The translations under genes were made by a program, and so were the position numbers. Of a stretch of DNA of 64,000 nt, positions 1 to 10,583 are shown in pieces (the first letter of the stretch is position 1; the number at the start of each line of letters is the position of its first letter). Origin of the DNA: Pyralis farinalis (taxonomy: Eukaryota; Arthropoda; Insecta; Lepidoptera; Pyralidae); NCBI GenBank assembly GCA_947507595.1, contig OX382273.1, forward strand, positions 11,963,880-12,027,879, in the 5' to 3' direction. A model generated the notes under the pieces. The model searched no databases. It saw only the letters and a list, made by a program, of their open reading frames with translations, and was not told the DNA's origin.

Positions 1-1822
1 CAATCGGGTTCCAGAATAAACTATATTGCTGTAATCGATATAAAGGACGCGTATTTTATGATTCCATTGGCTCACGAGTCTAGGAAATATACCGGTTTCG
101 TGTTCCAAGGGAAGAGTTGTGTATAATGTGCTACCACAGGGGCTCAAAACAAGCGTGGGCTCATTCTCAAGGGCGATGAATTTGATACTGGGGCCGGAAG
201 TGCGAACGTACTGTTGGAATTTTCTTGACGACTTAGCTATTTTCACGGATGGGGGCCTAGACGAACACATACGTCAGATCGATACGGTGTTGACCAAGTT
301 ACGTGAAGCCGGATTTACTTGTTCATTAGAGAAATGTAATTTTGCCGCTAGGGAGGTGAAGCTTTTAGGGCACATTTTAAGCACTGAAGGAGATAGTTTA
401 GACCCGGCGAAGGTAGAGGCTGTTTCAGATTATCCTGCACCGAGAACAGTGAAACAATTACGTTCATTTTTGGGGTTTGTAAACTATTTCCGTAGGTTCA
501 TAAGGGAATTTGCGTTATTAACGGAACCATTGTATAGATTGTTACAGGCGAGAGTAAGATTTACGTGGGGTACAGAGGAACAGGACGCGTTTGATAGGTT
601 AAAGGTAGCGTTTACACAGAGCGTCATGCTGTCACAGCCAGAATTCGGTAGTGTATATTATGTGCAGACGGATTCCAGTTCGATAGGGCTGGGTGGGTAT
701 GTTTACCAATTAGATAAGAACGGTTTCGAGAAAATAATAGGATTTTGTTCGTACGCATACAAGGGGCCGCAAACACGGTGGTCCGTCAGCGAACAGGAGT
801 TCTATGCTGTGATTTATACATTGAGGAAATTTGAAACGTATTTGAGAGGAGCCAAAATCGTGATAAAGACAGATCATAAAAGTCTGACGTTTGTAAAGTC
901 TTGGAAATTGCTCGGGGCGCGAATCACCAGATGGATAATGTACTTAGAACGGTTTGATTACGAAATACAGTATATTCAGGGACGTGATAACATTATACCT
1001 GACATTCTGAGCAGGCACATACGAGATGCAGGGTCGGAAAAGGTGGGTAATACAGCACAGCCTTACTTATACTGGTTTAAGACGGCTAGCCGTGGCACGG
1101 TATTACAAAAATTAAAACAGATTGCCGAGTTGCAAAACGATGATCCGAAGTTAAAACATATCAAAGATTGTTTAGGTCAGGGGAAGGCCAGCCTAGAGGT
1201 TAAGGGCTTTAAGTATTACAAATTAGTCGGGAAGACATTGTACTTTAGCATACCTACGCAGGAAAAAAACCTATTAGTCATACCAAAGTCACTACAGGAG
1301 GAATTAATAATTCATATACATGAGGAAATAGGTCATTTTGGGCAGTATAAAATAATGCCTATTCTGAGAACGCGTTATTATTTTCCTAACATGAGCAAGA
1401 TAGTTCGTGACGTAATCCGCACATGCGACATATGTCAAAAGGCAAAACCCAGCGTTAGTAACGCAATAGGACCATGCCAGCCAGTTTCAGCTAAAGCTTT
1501 AGGAGAAAAGGTCTTCGGGGATTTGTATGGGCCGTTACCTGCGGGTAAGTTTGGTTACAAGTACATATACGTTATGCAGGACGTGTACAGTAAGATCGTA
1601 AGGTTGTACCCATTAAGGGTCGCGAGTGGGCGTAGCGTACTTGCGTGCGCAAAACGATTTCATAAGGAGATACCTATCAGGACGATAATCACCGACCGAG
1701 GACCACAGTTCATTTCGAAGACGTGGATTGAAAGTTTACGTAATTTAGATATAAAGGTGACGCACACTTCAGTGTATTGCCCAAATTCGAATAGCGTAGA
1801 GAGGATCAATCGCGAGTTTTGA
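1..1822 (+). pseudogene. pol: Ty3/gypsy pol remnant: RT, RNase H, integrase N-part
   Basis: This is the polyprotein of an LTR retrotransposon, cut off by the window's left edge. Bases 1-117, in frame 1, hold reverse-transcriptase motif A (VIDIKDAYFMIPL). The reading then shifts to frame 2 near 112-119, and a 567-codon open stretch runs to 1819. In that stretch (numbered from the GTG at 119) the RT active site is FLDD at about residues 35-38. RNase H acidic residues are D185, E227, D252 and D295. A HHCC zinc motif (HEEIGHFG ... CDICQ) is followed by the integrase core, with Asp in GDLYGPLP, Asp in ITDRGPQF and Glu in SVERI. The last Asp-Glu spacing is 34. A TGA at 1820-1822 ends the frame just after the catalytic Glu. 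The frameshift and the stop together mark a dead copy. Ty3/gypsy is clear; the lineage within it is not resolved. Confidence 0.9.
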
Positions 1823-2362
1823 AGAATGATCAGGACATACTGCTTCGGGTCCAACAGAAGTTGGGTGAATATGTTAAGCGATGTAGAAAGGTGTTATAAC
1901 AACGTTACACATAGTTCTACAGGGATTGCACCCGACAGACTAGCATTTGGGAGGCAAGAGTTGTTAATTATTGATAGTACGTTAGGTGATGAGTGGACGA
2001 AACGATATCTAGCTAACGAACCACAGATTAATCACGAAAAAGCATTGAAAACCGCGGAGAAGACAAGCATGTACAGAAAGCGTCAATTTGACAACAGGCA
2101 TAGGTTAGTCATTTACCGAATAGGTGATTATGTGAAGGTGAAGACCTTTGTACGATCGGACAAAGAACATAAGATAACGCGGAAATTTTCCTTATTATAT
2201 AAGGGGCCATTTGTTATAGTGGACGTACCATATCAAAACTGTTATAGTCTGATGGAACCAGAATCTAATAAGATTGTTGGAAATTATAATGCGGTAAATT
2301 TAGCCAGATATTTTATACGAAGGAAGGAAGTGACGATTCTAAGTAAGGAGGTAAATAAATGA
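1823..2362 (+). pseudogene. pol: Gypsy integrase C-terminal part, same frame after a TGA
   Basis: This open stretch continues in the same frame immediately after the TGA at 1820-1822, so a single nonsense change separates it from the upstream integrase. Its start resembles the helix that follows the catalytic Glu in related integrases (RTYC, then SWVNMLSDVERCYNN). A THSSTGIAPDRLAFG segment, typical of integrase core ends in this group, comes next. The C-terminal half is basic and contains GDYVKVKTFVR and YKGPFVIVDVPYQNCYSL, which fit the SH3-like C-terminal domain of gypsy integrases. It ends with TAA-type termination at 2360-2362. No envelope-like reading frame follows. Confidence 0.85.
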
Positions 2363-3168
2363 ACAGGACGATAGGTGTGGAGTAAAAGCATAAGGGCGAT
2401 GGTTAGTAGTTTATATATAACAAAGAGCAACGATGATATAGACGAATAGGGCTATCGAACGATTGAGGTCAGGGTGTGGCACTAAGAGCTGGTTCAGAGA
2501 GAATTGGAGAGAAAATTTTTAAGATAGGGGTACATATGAGATTAAGATTTTGACGAGTGAGTATCGGGGACACCAACTCACAAAATCTGGGGAAGGTTCT
2601 GTAATGATACAACGTAGATTATATTTTGAAGAGTTATATTGTGGAATTGATAGCGAATTTAGTTATGTATACATGAGAATCTAGGGGTCGTATGTCCCCA
2701 CACGATCGCGTGTGGGTGTACATTTCATACGTGTAATTTCGGGCAGTTATAACCGCATGTCGTACGATATCATAATATTGGGAGATACTATGCATGGTGG
2801 CAGGAATTTGTAAATTGCATGTTGAGCGTTGAAAATAAAACAATTAGTTATGCCGCTGGGCGGATGTCATAAAGTTGGAAAGGACCGGACGGACGCACCG
2901 GGTGTCTGCAATTAAGCACAAAAGCAATTTTAAAAGCTATCGATAACAAAAGGTAGGCGAAGACAAGAAAGGCGGCCTATCTAATTTGTATTATTCGGAG
3001 AACGGGCGGCTTTCTTTTGACAGAACACGTGCATGCTGAAGTAGAGTCGGTATGAGGCGAGCTTGTTGCTACGCGATGGTGGTGTGGGCCAATCAGAGTG
3101 AGCGTCACCCAGCGCATGAGACGGGGGCGCGGTGGAGCGGGGAGGCAAGCGCACGACTGGGGGAATTC
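2363..3168 (+). mobile_element. Gypsy 3' untranslated region and probable LTR start
   Basis: Non-coding DNA between the end of pol and the 69-bp array. No open frame of note and no envelope gene. A purine-rich stretch near 2870-2895 followed by GC-rich sequence could mark the polypurine tract and the LTR start. The 5' LTR lies outside the window, so the boundary cannot be fixed by comparison. Confidence 0.45.
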
Positions 3169-3439
3169 ATTCGGTTCCCGGAGTTCTGGCGGTTCGGTCG
3201 TTCGACATCGTGGTCCGTATCATAATAGTTATTGTCCATTCGGTTCCCGGAGTTCTGGCGGTTCGGTCGTTCGACATCGTGGCCCGTATCATAATAATTA
3301 TTGTCCATTCGGTTCCCGGAGTTCTGGCGGTTCGGTCGTTCGACATCGTGGTTCGTATCATAATAATTATTGTCCATTCGATTCCGGAGTTCTCGCGGTA
3401 CGGTCGTGCGACGTCGCGGCTTTTATCATAATAATTAAT
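3169..3439 (+). repeat. 69-bp tandem repeat, three near-identical units plus one diverged
   Basis: Units start at 3169, 3238, 3307 and 3376 with an exact 69-bp period. Units 1-3 differ by only a few bases. The fourth is diverged and ends in CATAATAATTAAT near 3439. The unit carries CGGTTCCCGGAGTTCTGG and CGGTCGTTCGACATCGTGG and is GC-rich at its start and AT-rich at its end. Because 69 is a multiple of three, several frames on both strands stay open across the array; these look like artefacts of periodicity. The position, after pol and before an LTR-like polyadenylation region, suggests U3 regulatory repeats. Confidence 0.9.
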
Positions 3440-3970
3440 TCGGTTTTGGAATAGAGATCTTGTCGAGCGAAAACCTAAAAGGGTCGAGTATTCGAAACTC
3501 CCCACGAAACGCGAAGGCGCCGAGATCAGCGTAGCAACACCGCCGGGGACAGCCTACGGCCGCCGACTCCACGCTGCACAGTACGGGACCACGAGTTCTT
3601 CGCGGGACCGCAGCTCTAGCCCAACTAAGCTGACCTGCAGGCAGATAAGTGTAGTTTTAAGATTTTCATATATTAAAATTTTGTGTCGTGTCTTTTCCCC
3701 AGCAACCCGCGTTCGCGAGTAAAGTAAATAACATACGCCTATACCTAAATCTGTGGCATAGTGGCAAAGTTAATTTTGTATTGCAAGGTACCTCTGTGTA
3801 GGCGAGGGTGGATGACCGTATTCATACAGTCTCGCTGAGGCGAAGGGCATTTTTAATGGTTGGTGCTTATGAGTGGCGAACTTGTGATAGCCAGGGAAAC
3901 CATTTATACGCGCTTTTTATTTAGTGGCGGCAGAGTACCTTTAGTTTATAGTATTATTCTAGTATAGCAC
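3440..3970 (+). mobile_element. Probable end of gypsy 3' LTR (R/U5-like) and flank
   Basis: The stretch has the look of an LTR R/U5. A GC-rich leader (3500-3650) is followed by an AT-rich patch with a TATTAAAATTTTG polyadenylation-like element near 3670 and a T/C-rich GTGTCGTGTCTTTTCCCC block. The exact LTR end is unknown because its partner LTR is outside the window. Assignment is inferred from position and composition. Confidence 0.4.
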
Positions 3971-4595
3971 GCGGGTTTGATAAGTGCATGCTATTATTCC
4001 ATCCGGAGACCGCTCTCCAGGCGAGCCGATGAGCGGCAAAATTACACACAGCCCGATTTCTGTATACTCAACTGGATTCGCTAGCGGCTCTGAATTGTTT
4101 ACTCAGACCATTTTAAATACACATGTGAGATTGCCCAGCCTATAAAACATGCCACGATAATCCTGTAAGGATAATTCATGATAGTGTACACGATACTTAA
4201 AATAAGTATAATTATTTACGCAGCGATCAAAAATGCAAAATCCCACGAGATTGGTATAATGACAGAAGTCACTATATTAATCGCGTAAGCTGATTATAGC
4301 AAAGTCAGAAGAAATTTTCCTGACCTCCAATTAAAAGACTGCGCAGACGCTGAGGCTAGCTAAAGGTTTAGGACCTAATAGCATTATCCTGGCCAGTAAA
4401 GGATTCAGACGCTTCTATCAAGTATTCCACAAAGAACCGTTATACACGCCATAATAGCGTGCCTACAATCGACTAACTATCAATTCCCTGAACCGCTCTT
4501 AATGTTCATAGATTCACGCTAATAATTAAAATTCTAAACAAATGAAGTAAACTAGACGATTGTGTTAGGTCATTACAGGCTGCACACCAGCAGTA
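3971..4595. other. Non-coding, nothing recognised
   Basis: AT-rich sequence with no supported gene, repeat copy or hairpin. Confidence 0.5.
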
Positions 4596-4599
4596 TCAA

Positions 4600-5311
4600 G
4601 GCCACGTCATTTGGGTTGATTTACACAGAGTCCTGCTGGAAAGTCCACGGTACATTTTTAAAAAGTGTTGTGTCACAACATGATCCAAGACAGTCTCTTG
4701 CAAAGCGTATCTGGCTGAAGTCTTCACTCTTTCAGTGACTCCCTGAATAAGACATCCCCCACCAAACCATTTTAGATGCAGAATGATGATCACGTTGTAT
4801 CTTTCCAACCACTTGGGCGGCTTCTTTAGAACTGTGTGTATACACTTTGTCATTTTGCTTGTTGTAGTGCTCTTCAATCGTAAAAATTTTTTCATCGCTA
4901 AAGAGGATCTTTCTGTGCTTTTCACCTGCGTATCGGAACAGAAGCCGTTTTGATCGATCCACTTCTTCAACAGTAAGGATTGATTTAGAGCATGTCCTGT
5001 CTATCGAAGATAAGCGCCGCTTCAGCTTCAGTTCTTGTTTTATTTTACGTGACAGAGAAGCTAGCGGGAATCTTCATTTCTCTCGATAAGAATTTTTCTT
5101 CCTAATGGGGTTTCGGTGAATACGGGCTTTAACAGCAGTCCAACAATATCCTATTCCATATTGTAATTTAATAATAAACACGAAAAAAATATGTAAAACG
5201 GCGGGAAGTCGAAAGAACTATTTAATATAATAAGTGCGTTCCAAAATCAAAATAATTGAGTTGAAAAAAATGGAAATTTCTATGTAACAGTATTTATGGC
5301 CAGACTAGTTA
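4600..5311 (-). pseudogene. maT-like Tc1/mariner transposase relic with 5' terminal repeat
   Basis: Read on the minus strand this is the 5' end and central part of a Tc1/mariner element. The terminal repeat is at 5285-5311 (GGCCAGACTAGTTA on the plus strand). Coding traces include RSKRLLFRYAGEKH and ILFSDEKIFTIEEHYNKQ, the latter carrying the first catalytic Asp. ACGTGATCATCATTCTGC and WWGMSYSG follow. Near 4625 the sequence reaches the second Asp region (WTFQQD-like) and then loses similarity. Coding is spread over two frames, so the copy is broken by frameshifts and lacks its 3' end. Sequence matches to the copies at 14690, 34945 and 60118 identify the family. The maT label is from memory of lepidopteran elements. 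Confidence 0.8.
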
Positions 5312-6556
5312 GATTCTTAAGGCTTAAAGTATGATTTGAACTCTCTTGGTCTTATTCTTTTGATCTCGTATCCGCAGAGAACAGAATAAGCTACACGATT
5401 TTTAAACAAGTGTACGAATTTGAAATTCAACAAGGGAATGTGAATGTAGGGGCAGAAGGAACCACTAAAACCTAAGTCTCTAACAGCGTTGATGAGTGTG
5501 GTAGGGTCAAATTAGGCTCCGCTGTAAGGTCTAGGCGTATAGAGAGTGTTCTGACTCTGATCTAATTACTGCCTGGCAGAATATCCGAATGGAGTAGCGG
5601 CGGAACAGGTAAGAATTTGGGTATGATTAAACAGAATTTGGAAATAAGTGACTATTAGTTAAAATTACACAGTTCTAATATTTGGCAGAGCTGCGATAGC
5701 CAGCGGAGCCACATTACCCTCAAAATTGCCGTTTGGGGTAGACTGATGTCATCCAGCTAGCGTTTAGACGGTAATAGTGAGAAACTCCAAAATCGACACA
5801 CTAATAGCTAACATATTGTAGTTTTGTATCCTTTAATTTGAAATTTAAATGTTCGTTGGTGAGGAAGAACGGTCCAAAATCGTTCCAATTAGAAAAAAAA
5901 ACATATGGGAAAACGTATGGCCGGCCACTCTGCAGTGCAGAGACTGCACTGCACTCCCATCAACAGAAAAAGTAACAGCACTCGTCGCTAGATGTCGTAC
6001 AGGGTTCCATATATTTAAAAAAAATTAAAAATAAAATATTTAAATATTTTTAAAATTTAAAAAATATCAGCTCTGCCTACACAGCTTGCTGTTATTTACT
6101 AGTATTTAATATATTAATAATTTTTTTGACATCCAATCATTTTGAACAGGTGAAATGATCATCGAAAACGAGAACTAGAAAATGAATGAAACTGTTCTTG
6201 GCTGAGCCTATGTGATTGAATAATGATTCCTGGTATGCCAAGAACCGCATCTTTGTCACACGCTCTATCACCTTGGACTGGAAAGAGGTGATAGCGATAG
6301 GTCAGCTTTATAATATTTTTTATAGGCGTTTGAAATTCCAGAGATAAATGACATTTTATACCCTTTTTGAACATTGATGTCTTGTAAATTTTATCGATAA
6401 TAAATATTTTATAAGAATTCCTAATATTTACTATCAGGATTCCATATATGTTTACGTAGTTTTGTATACCGTAAGTGTGTACCTATGTATGTAATTGCAA
6501 ATCATGACGTATAAGTAACTATAAACGGCTATATTATCAACGCATTTCAAATATTG
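5312..6556. other. Non-coding, AT-rich
   Basis: No gene supported. A small perfect palindrome is present (TGCAGTGCAG at 5931-5940, complement at 5944-5953, 3-nt loop). 6010-6068 is almost pure A/T. The 71-codon minus-strand open frame at 6159-6374 shows no recognisable motif. Confidence 0.5.
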
Positions 6557-6797
6557 GTAGCTCGAGCTTGGTAGCTCAGTCGTGTGTGACGCGACTTTGA
6601 CACCGACGCTCGTGGGTTCGATTCCCAAACAAGGAAAACATTTGTGTGCATGAACATGTCTGTTTGTGCTGGTCTGGATGTTTTAAGAGAGGTAGGGCGC
6701 ATCAAAGCACTGTCTCACTGTCAAGTCTGGGGAAGTACCTCCACCTCACAGAAAACCGCAGCCATATAACAACTCCCTAGGTTGTATAAAAAAATAT
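6557..6797 (+). mobile_element. S1 SINE, tRNA-like head, internally deleted
   Basis: A tRNA-derived SINE. The head has an A-box-like GGTAGCTCAGTCG and a B box GTGGGTTCGATTCCC, followed by ACATTTGTGTGCATGAACAT. The body starts at AGAGAGGTAGGGCGCATCAA. It jumps from AACAACTCCCTAG straight to the tail GTTGTATAAAAAAA, so about 170 bp of the body are missing relative to the copy at 48764-49158. Confidence 0.8.
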
Positions 6798-7179
6798 ATA
6801 TTTTAAGTACCAAAGTTATAGAGCACAACGTAGTTAAAACCTAAATAACGACTTCATTACTTAAAAAAGCATAGAGGCGGCTGTCAATTCCATAAGCTTT
6901 GTGAGTTGTCACATCGTATATATAATATTTGATAGGACATAGCAAAGCGCAGCGGCTATCGAATTAACCCGTCATCTAGACGTTATCGACACGCGACATC
7001 GGTAGCCGACAAGTGGTTTGTAATCTGTCGTGCGCATTTTACGTGACTTGTTTTATTTTTTATACAATATATATTGCTGTTAGATTTTATTTTAATTTAC
7101 TTCTGACAAGTGGAAATGAGAATTGGACTTAGAAGTTAGAATGGTATAGTTCGAGAGATCGATGGCATTGTTGCGCGAG
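6798..7179. other. Non-coding, nothing recognised
   Basis: No gene or repeat copy identified. Confidence 0.4.
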
Positions 7180-7440
7180 TCATTCTAACCGAACACGCAG
7201 GTTAAACAACGTCGACTGCTGCCGGTTCATGGATGGGTTTATCTATCACGAGCTTCTCCATACGGAGGGCACATTAAGCCGTCCGGCTTGGCAGGTGTCG
7301 ATAGAAGATAGTCGGTATGCTAAGTCAGTGGCCTTCGGGCGGCTTTAATACACCGGCCTCCGCCAATCCGCAGTAGAGCAGCGTGGTGGAGTATATTCTA
7401 AACCCCTTCGGTTGAAGAGAAAACTCCCATCCATGCAGAG
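7180..7440 (+). mobile_element. LINE 3' untranslated region fragment
   Basis: GC-richer than its surroundings. It carries CGGAGGGCACATTAAGCCG and GAGCAGCGTGGTGGAGTAT, followed by CCCCTTCGGTTGAAGAG. I recognise these strings as belonging to 3' ends of lepidopteran RTE-type LINEs. There is only one copy here, so the assignment rests on memory. Confidence 0.5.
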
Positions 7441-7728
7441 TTAGGATTGGTGTAGTGGGTATCTATGGTACACCTAGTGATTTGATTCTTGATAGATTTT
7501 GTTAAAGCGCTCTTCGAACCAATATTTAGAACGACGGAATTGATATTACAAAAGCCTTTGTGTTCAATCGGTTCGAGAACCAATATCGCTGCTACTACCT
7601 CATCGCAAATAATATACCTGGAAACTGAAAATTTTGCGATCCTGGTTGCTCGTAACTGTTTGAACATCGAATATTATTAAACATAGATTAACGTTTGCAA
7701 ATATAATTGTAGCTTGATTTCGTGATTT
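7441..7728. other. Non-coding; open on both strands, function unknown
   Basis: Open frames of 89 codons (minus, 7398-7667) and 63 codons (plus, 7489-7680) overlap. Neither shows a recognisable domain. I see no reason to call either a gene. Confidence 0.35.
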
Positions 7729-7888
7729 TTCTTCATAGCGTTATCCCGTTTTCTACTCCATTAGGAATGACGGTGTCCACTACCTAAGCCTAAGGATTTG
7801 GCGAATACACTGATTTTCACATGGAGCGACTGCCGTCAAAATTCCATAACCCAAAGGAAAACCCAGATCTTTCTTAGGTTAGGATTGT
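7729..7888 (-). mobile_element. S3 SINE copy, antisense on plus strand
   Basis: The plus strand reads GCGTTATCCCG, then CCTAAGCCTAAGGATTTGGC, ACATGGAGCGACTGCC and AGATCTTTCTTAGGTTAGG. The same order recurs at 10246, 15670, 17671, 61369 and 62908, and in reverse complement at 10425 and 58922. The family's sense strand is inferred from the copy at 61369-61677, which carries a tRNA-like head. Confidence 0.8.
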
Positions 7889-8360
7889 ATTGAACAAACG
7901 CTTCAATTTTGTAATAAATTGACTGAAACAGTTCAGTCCTTATCTGACAATAAAGGCACAGCACATGCATTTACATTCATATTTTTTTATGAGAAGAAAC
8001 TTTGCCTCTTTTTCTGTGTTCTATAGGGTATATAATGTCCAGTATCCTTGTACAAACGCATAGCTCGCCATAGGATATGAAACTCATCCTGGCACATTGA
8101 AAGTAAAATATCGTGGTTTGTGCATTTTTAAAGAAGTTTTTCCTTTTTTAGAGAATTAACTACTTGACAAGATATACCTAAACGGTTACAGTATGAGACT
8201 TTTCAAAAATGCATGAAAAGGTTTATACAGGCTCGACAATACAATGTAACTTCTTACTATCAGACAAGCAGTAGGTATGTTTGTTCGTCTCGTTAGTGGT
8301 GTATAAAATATAGAAAATGTATTTTAAAAAGACAAGATTATTCAGTGGTAAGATTTTAAA
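7889..8360. other. Non-coding, nothing recognised
   Basis: AT-rich, no gene or repeat copy identified. Confidence 0.4.
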
Positions 8361-8628
8361 CAGCGTTAGAAGGCAAGCAAGGGTACGGTTAACCTGATGT
8401 GGCTGTTGTAGTCTATGAACGCTTGCAATGCAAGGAGAATCGGTCGCGCGTTGATCCTTCCATTACTAAAACAGCTACTCTTCGGGAGCTTGCTGGTAAA
8501 TTCAGTCATACACAGGAACACAACAACCCAACGAAAGAATTATAATTTTGCTGCGATCTTTTGTAGGCGTATGAATACTGAAGGTAACTTACCTTAGTCG
8601 AGCTGCTTTGATGCGCCCGACCTCTCTG
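8361..8628 (-). mobile_element. S1 SINE body, degenerate
   Basis: On the plus strand the complement of the S1 body is readable: ACCTGATGTGG, GAACGCTTGCAATGCA, CGGGAGCTTGCTGGTAA, CAGGAACACAACAACCC and GCTGCTTTGATGCGCCCGAC. There is no tRNA head. Divergence is high compared with the 28-kb and 55-kb copies. Confidence 0.75.
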
Positions 8629-8729
8629 TCGCTAGAGATTCGCATGTTAGCTAGCAGGGTTCATCACGTGTTGAAGAAGTTGGCTTTAGCACTGAACCCG
8701 CTTGCACTTAAAAACCCAAGATACGTATA

Positions 8730-8765
8730 CGCTAGTATGAATGGGGTCAACCATTCATACTAGCG
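8730..8765. repeat. Perfect 15-bp palindrome, 6-nt loop
   Basis: CGCTAGTATGAATGG at 8730-8744 is exactly complementary to CCATTCATACTAGCG at 8751-8765. It abuts the 5' truncation point of the RTE fragment that follows. Confidence 0.95.
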
Positions 8766-9472
8766 ATCACTTGAAGAAAACCAAGATAATGGTATTTGAT
8801 AGTGATACAACCAGAACGAACACGAGGATTACGGCTGATGATGTAGTGTTGGTGCAATTGGATGAGATTGTATATCTTGGAAGCGCTTTTAGTAGGGATG
8901 GAAGGTACACCGCTGATGTGGAGAGACGAGTGAATGCAGGGAATAGCGTGAATGGAGCGTTGGGTGAACTTCTAGGTATCCGAAAGAGAAAGCATAGAGA
9001 AGGCATAGCTCGCTGTACACAACGCGCTGCTAATCCTAATGCTAACTTATGTAAGTGAAAGCTGGGTATGGCAGAGAGAACGTGAAAGAATAAATGCGGT
9101 CTATATGCGAGCATTACGCAAAATTTGTGGCATAAGGCTTGCTGACCGCGTTCGTAATGATGACGTAATAAAGAGTGTGTCGGTGTTAAATAAGAAGGCA
9201 AGTAGAAAAAATGCAGGATGAAAGAATGATGACGCAGATATAAAAAGCGAAAGTGGATGGAAGTAGAAGCCAAGACTAACCTACCATGACCAAATTGGTT
9301 GTGTGTTATTGAAGGTAATGTCGGAAGCCCTAGGAACCGAAGAGCGTGCATGAAAAGAGCTATGAAACTTAAAGAAGCGAGTGAGTTGTGCAAATACCGC
9401 GTCTTATGGCGCTCGGCCCTCTCTGATTACCCTGCAAGGGACTTGGTGTGAAGATATACATAGATGTATTTA
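8766..9472 (+). pseudogene. RTE-type LINE, 3' end of reverse transcriptase ORF
   Basis: This is the C-terminal part of a non-LTR reverse transcriptase. Frame 2 (8766-9055) encodes KTKIMVFDSDTTRTNTR and IVYLGSAFSRDGRYTADV, then ERRVNAGNSVNGALGELL. A frameshift moves coding to 9039-9218 (LTYVSESWVWQRERERINAV, then MRALRKICGIRLADRVRNDD). Past a stop come CATGAAAAGAGCTATGAAAC and CTCGGCCCTCTCTG, then CTTGGTGTGAAGATATACAT at about 9447. That last block recurs as an isolated 3' end at ten or so other places in the window. The order YLGS, RRVNAGN, SESWVW, RNDDV matches RTE-like elements from memory. The 5' end is truncated at about 8766. Confidence 0.85.
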
Positions 9473-9501
9473 TCAAACTTTAATTAGATATAGGTGCAAA
9501 T

Positions 9502-9551
9502 GCTATCGATAGTCGTTTTGTATCAATAGATAGAAAACGACTATCGATAGC
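9502..9551. repeat. Perfect 18-bp palindrome, 14-nt loop
   Basis: GCTATCGATAGTCGTTTT at 9502-9519 is exactly complementary to AAAACGACTATCGATAGC at 9534-9551. Each arm contains the self-complementary CTATCGATAG. Confidence 0.95.
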
Positions 9552-10245
9552 GTTTTCTCTCAGTGCTAGTTCTTGTCCGCCAATGTTTGTTGGCCGTAAT
9601 TGGACTTCCTTATACAAATACGCTTTTCAAACGATTCCAAATTTAACCCACTTATAAACAGAATTAAGAAATTACATGTCCAGGTATTATTTTTTAATTT
9701 TATTTAAATATTATTTGCGGCTTCGATTAGATTTGCTACATACACGCATAATGCGCACGGATAATGCCCTCGCTCATACTCACAGCGGCATTACAATTGG
9801 ATCTAGGGGATGTTTGGCCCCTTGGATCGGTCTATCTGTTTATAAAACGTTTTAAATTAGCTGTCTGGCTAACATATATAAAAATGAAGCATCAGAATGT
9901 AAGTGAGATTAAATAATTTTTTTGAGAGATTATATTACTGATTTTTAACGATATTGTGTAAAAATCAGCTATATATATAGCTATATCGTCTTCTTCTAAA
10001 CTCTTTCCCTATGTAGGAAATATATTATGAAGAACAGATGATACCGATATTATGCTGTGGGTTGGGGGACAAGATCGAGCGCACAGCCCTTCTTGGGTAG
10101 TTCGCGGATCAACAGCGCGGCATTTATTGGCTTATTGATTGAAATATTCTTCCATTGCTCGAATTGCTGAGATATTAAGGCGCTTAAACACAACGTGTTT
10201 GTGAGCGCGTGGTGCCTTCATACCCATTCAATTGGTTTATTGCCT
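9552..10245. other. Non-coding, nothing recognised
   Basis: No gene supported. A weak imperfect dyad lies around 10172-10210 (CGCTTAAACAC and GTGTTTGTGAGCG). Confidence 0.4.
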
Positions 10246-10424
10246 CGTGGTTATCCCGTTTCCAATCCATTAGAAGTCTGCTACCTAACCCTAATGATTT
10301 AGCAACGATACTGATTTCCACATGAACCGACTGCTATCAGACCCAGAGGGAATACCAGATCTTTCTTAGGTTAGATGCGCGTCTTTTAAAATATACTTTC
10401 TTGAAAGTGTGGGTTTCCTCACGA
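10246..10424 (-). mobile_element. S3 SINE copy, left half of an inverted pair
   Basis: The plus strand reads GTTATCCCG, CCTAACCCTAATGATTTAGC, CCACATGAACCGACTGC, CAGATCTTTCTTAGGTTAG and GTGGGTTTCCTCACGACCTT. It joins the opposite-orientation copy at 10425 with no spacer. Confidence 0.85.
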
Positions 10425-10583
10425 CCTTAACCTAAGAAAGGTCTGGTTTTCTCTGTGTGTTGTGAAGGGCAGTCGCTCCATCAAAATCATATATTCAAAG
10501 ATATTCGCCAAATCTTTAGGCTTAGGTAGCGGATCCCACCAATCCTAATGGATTAGAAAACGGGATAACGCTAAGAAGAAGAT
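10425..10583 (+). mobile_element. S3 SINE copy, right half of an inverted pair
   Basis: Sense orientation: AACCTAAGAAAGGTCTGG, GGCAGTCGCTCCATC, CCAAATCTTTAGGCTTAGG, CCACCAATCCTAATGGATTA and CGGGATAACGCTAAGAAGAA. It forms a head-to-head inverted duplication with 10246-10424. Confidence 0.85.

Noticed and set aside
2363..3097. Envelope gene of the first gypsy element
   Set aside because: No open frame longer than about 70 codons and no signal peptide or membrane segment in the plus orientation.
3098..3505. Overlapping open frames on both strands across the tandem array
   Set aside because: The 69-bp period is a multiple of three, so frames stay open automatically; no domain, and frames end at the array edges.
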